Below are positions 63,684-64,000 of a stretch of DNA of 64,000 nt, in pieces. The notes under the pieces are model-generated. The model was given only the letters and a program-made list of their open reading frames with translations, made no database searches and was not told where the DNA came from. Origin of the DNA: Hyphomonadaceae bacterium UBA7672 (GTDB lineage Bacteria > Pseudomonadota > Alphaproteobacteria > Caulobacterales > Hyphomonadaceae); NCBI GenBank assembly GCA_002483135.1, contig DLHI01000020.1, positions 124,001 to 188,000 on the forward strand, written 5' to 3'. Each line of letters begins with the position of its first letter. Within the stretch, counting starts at the first letter, position 1. Made by a program: the position numbers and the translations under genes.

Positions 63684-64000
63684 GTCGCCGGCGTCACCTT
63701 CACTGGCGTCTCCGGCGTCGCAGGCAGATCGACGATCAGCTTTTCTTCAGCTGTCTTCACGTCGCCGGTTCCTTCCTCGATCCACGAACGGCTGACCTTT
63801 AGAACCACGCGGGTGGGCGATTCCTCGATCACTTCCCACGAATTGAAATCGCCGAGCATGTAATTGCGCGTCCAGCCATCAGGCGCGGAGTACGCCGACA
63901 GGTATGTGTAGAGCCCGTTGATTGCGGGATCGCCGCCGGCGGTCGAGAAGATCTTGAAGTCCGCATCCTTGATGTGATGCACATCGGTGACCCACGCCTC
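63680..64000 (-). CDS. Partial gene of unknown function (5-prime end beyond the window)
   Basis: The last 106 codons of a minus-strand gene that continues past base 64000; the frame reads EAWVTDVHHIKDADFKIFST at the edge. The visible part has beta-rich segments (YLSAYSAPDGWTRNYMLGDF, TRVVLKVSRSWIEEG, EEKLIVDLPATPE) like an exported or periplasmic beta-sandwich protein. No family recognised. The stop overlaps that of the GNAT gene by four bases. Confidence 0.7.
   Translation of the reverse strand, partial: EAWVTDVHHIKDADFKIFSTAGGDPAINGLYTYLSAYSAPDGWTRNYMLGDFNSWEVIEESPTRVVLKVSRSWIEEGTGDVKTAEEKLIVDLPATPETPVKVTPAT

Overview
The window is a GC-rich, gene-dense piece of bacterial chromosome that looks like an alphaproteobacterium of the Caulobacterales/Hyphomonadaceae type. 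The pointers are two perfect GTTC-N7-GTTC LexA boxes (the alphaproteobacterial SOS operator), the order ybgC-tolQ-tolR-tolA-tolB-pal-cpoB-ybjN-tilS-ftsH, and many ATGA/TGATG stop-start overlaps. The genus is inference only. I see no rRNA, tRNA, CRISPR array, insertion sequence, prophage or plasmid functions.

Layout. 1-163: a nested inverted repeat. 164-3111 (minus): an M3 metallopeptidase lipoprotein and a Tat-exported protein. 3162-7116: recombination genes ruvC-ruvA and ruvB, each with its own SOS box, split by a DUF445 protein and a SemiSWEET transporter. 7199-12069: an SRPBCC lipoprotein, a subclass B3 metallo-beta-lactamase with a small exported partner, an NADP-dependent oxidoreductase and a gamma-glutamyltransferase lipoprotein. 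12171-21877 (minus): the Tol-Pal envelope operon followed by tilS and ftsH. 21939-26918: mostly unknown proteins plus two glutathione transferases and a coiled-coil/MORN protein.

27020-32845 is the most unusual part. pspF (with a wecG-type glycosyltransferase downstream) diverges from a perfect sigma-54 promoter that drives a 46-residue membrane peptide, pspA, pspB and pspC. These are followed by seven more small genes in the same direction. Six of the seven carry the same C-terminal tail (consensus RI-VLEKL-TDDDRKL--EIDRLR), which also resembles the PspB/PspC tails; four of them have the PspB layout of one membrane helix plus a coiled coil. This looks like an expanded phage-shock (Psp) membrane-stress system.

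32852-41365: mnmC, a GIY-YIG protein, a GFA/CENP-V protein, a giant tricorn-like S41 protease and a Tat-exported PhoD phosphatase. 41503-48035 (minus): gltD, a small unknown gene and gltB, with a hairpin-rich inverted repeat before gltB. 48276-49928: uppP next to an Amj-type lipid II flippase gene, both in the undecaprenyl cycle. 49929-53302: a small membrane protein, an NDUFA9-like reductase, a DUF2007 protein and a DUF2235 hydrolase. 53437-55584: a PadR regulator/HAAS membrane protein/M23 peptidase operon. 55597-64000: folE, cysS, exoD, a lipoprotein, a CHAD protein, an Fe-S scaffold, a VOC protein with an ECF-like sigma factor, a GT-C-like membrane protein, a GNAT acetyltransferase and a gene cut by the window end.

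Taken together the region is dominated by envelope upkeep: Tol-Pal, Psp, FtsH, lipid II/undecaprenyl recycling, envelope peptidases and a beta-lactamase. Housekeeping genes (ruvABC, tilS, mnmC, gltBD, cysS, folE) lie between them.
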